Below, one piece after another: positions 5,515 to 5,518 of a DNA stretch of 5,518 nucleotides. The position numbers were made by a program, and so were the translations under genes. Positions within the stretch are counted from its first letter, which is position 1. Every line of letters begins with the position of its first letter. Location: NCBI GenBank assembly GCA_009936895.1, contig JAACDS010000239.1, positions 1 through 5,518 of the forward strand, written 5' to 3'. The notes beneath the pieces are model-generated. The model was given only the letters and a program-made list of their open reading frames with translations, had not been told where the DNA came from and did no database searches. This stretch comes from Pseudomonadota bacterium (lineage in GTDB: Bacteria > Pseudomonadota > Gammaproteobacteria > Pseudomonadales > Azotimanducaceae).

Positions 5515-5518
5515 AACC

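Overview
The window carries one strand of a conserved housekeeping cluster, and every gene reads on the minus strand. In transcription order (high to low coordinates) it holds tsaE, amiB, mutL, miaA, hfq and the first 49 codons of hflX. This order is the classic gammaproteobacterial tsaE-amiB-mutL-miaA-hfq-hflX cluster, known from Escherichia and Pseudomonas. The base composition is moderately GC-rich. MutL has an endonuclease-type C-terminal domain, unlike the MutH-dependent MutL of Escherichia. Together these suggest a non-enteric gammaproteobacterium, possibly of Pseudomonas-like or marine affinity; I cannot name the genus from the sequence.

Layout: tsaE (5014-5502) overlaps the longest reading of amiB (3696-5093) by 80 bases. 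mutL (1817-3691) starts 4 bases after the amiB stop, and miaA (812-1807 or 1816) starts at, or 9 bases past, the mutL stop. These four genes look like one translationally coupled unit. A 201-base gap with a candidate promoter then leads to hfq (356-610). A 207-base gap, holding a perfect inverted repeat and no convincing gene, separates hfq from hflX (1-148, cut by the window edge). No rRNA, tRNA, CRISPR array, insertion sequence or phage gene was seen.

The genes serve separate core processes: t6A tRNA modification (tsaE), septal peptidoglycan cleavage (amiB), mismatch repair (mutL), i6A tRNA modification (miaA), sRNA-mRNA pairing (hfq) and ribosome rescue or splitting (hflX). They are linked by conserved co-transcription more than by one pathway.

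I do not see an undescribed multi-gene system here. The unusual part is hfq. Its protein has a ten-residue asparagine-rich N-terminal extension in place of the usual start, and almost no C-terminal tail. The codons for the extension form an (AAN)6 tract directly after the start codon. That is the RNA motif bound by the Hfq distal face, so a built-in autoregulatory site is plausible.
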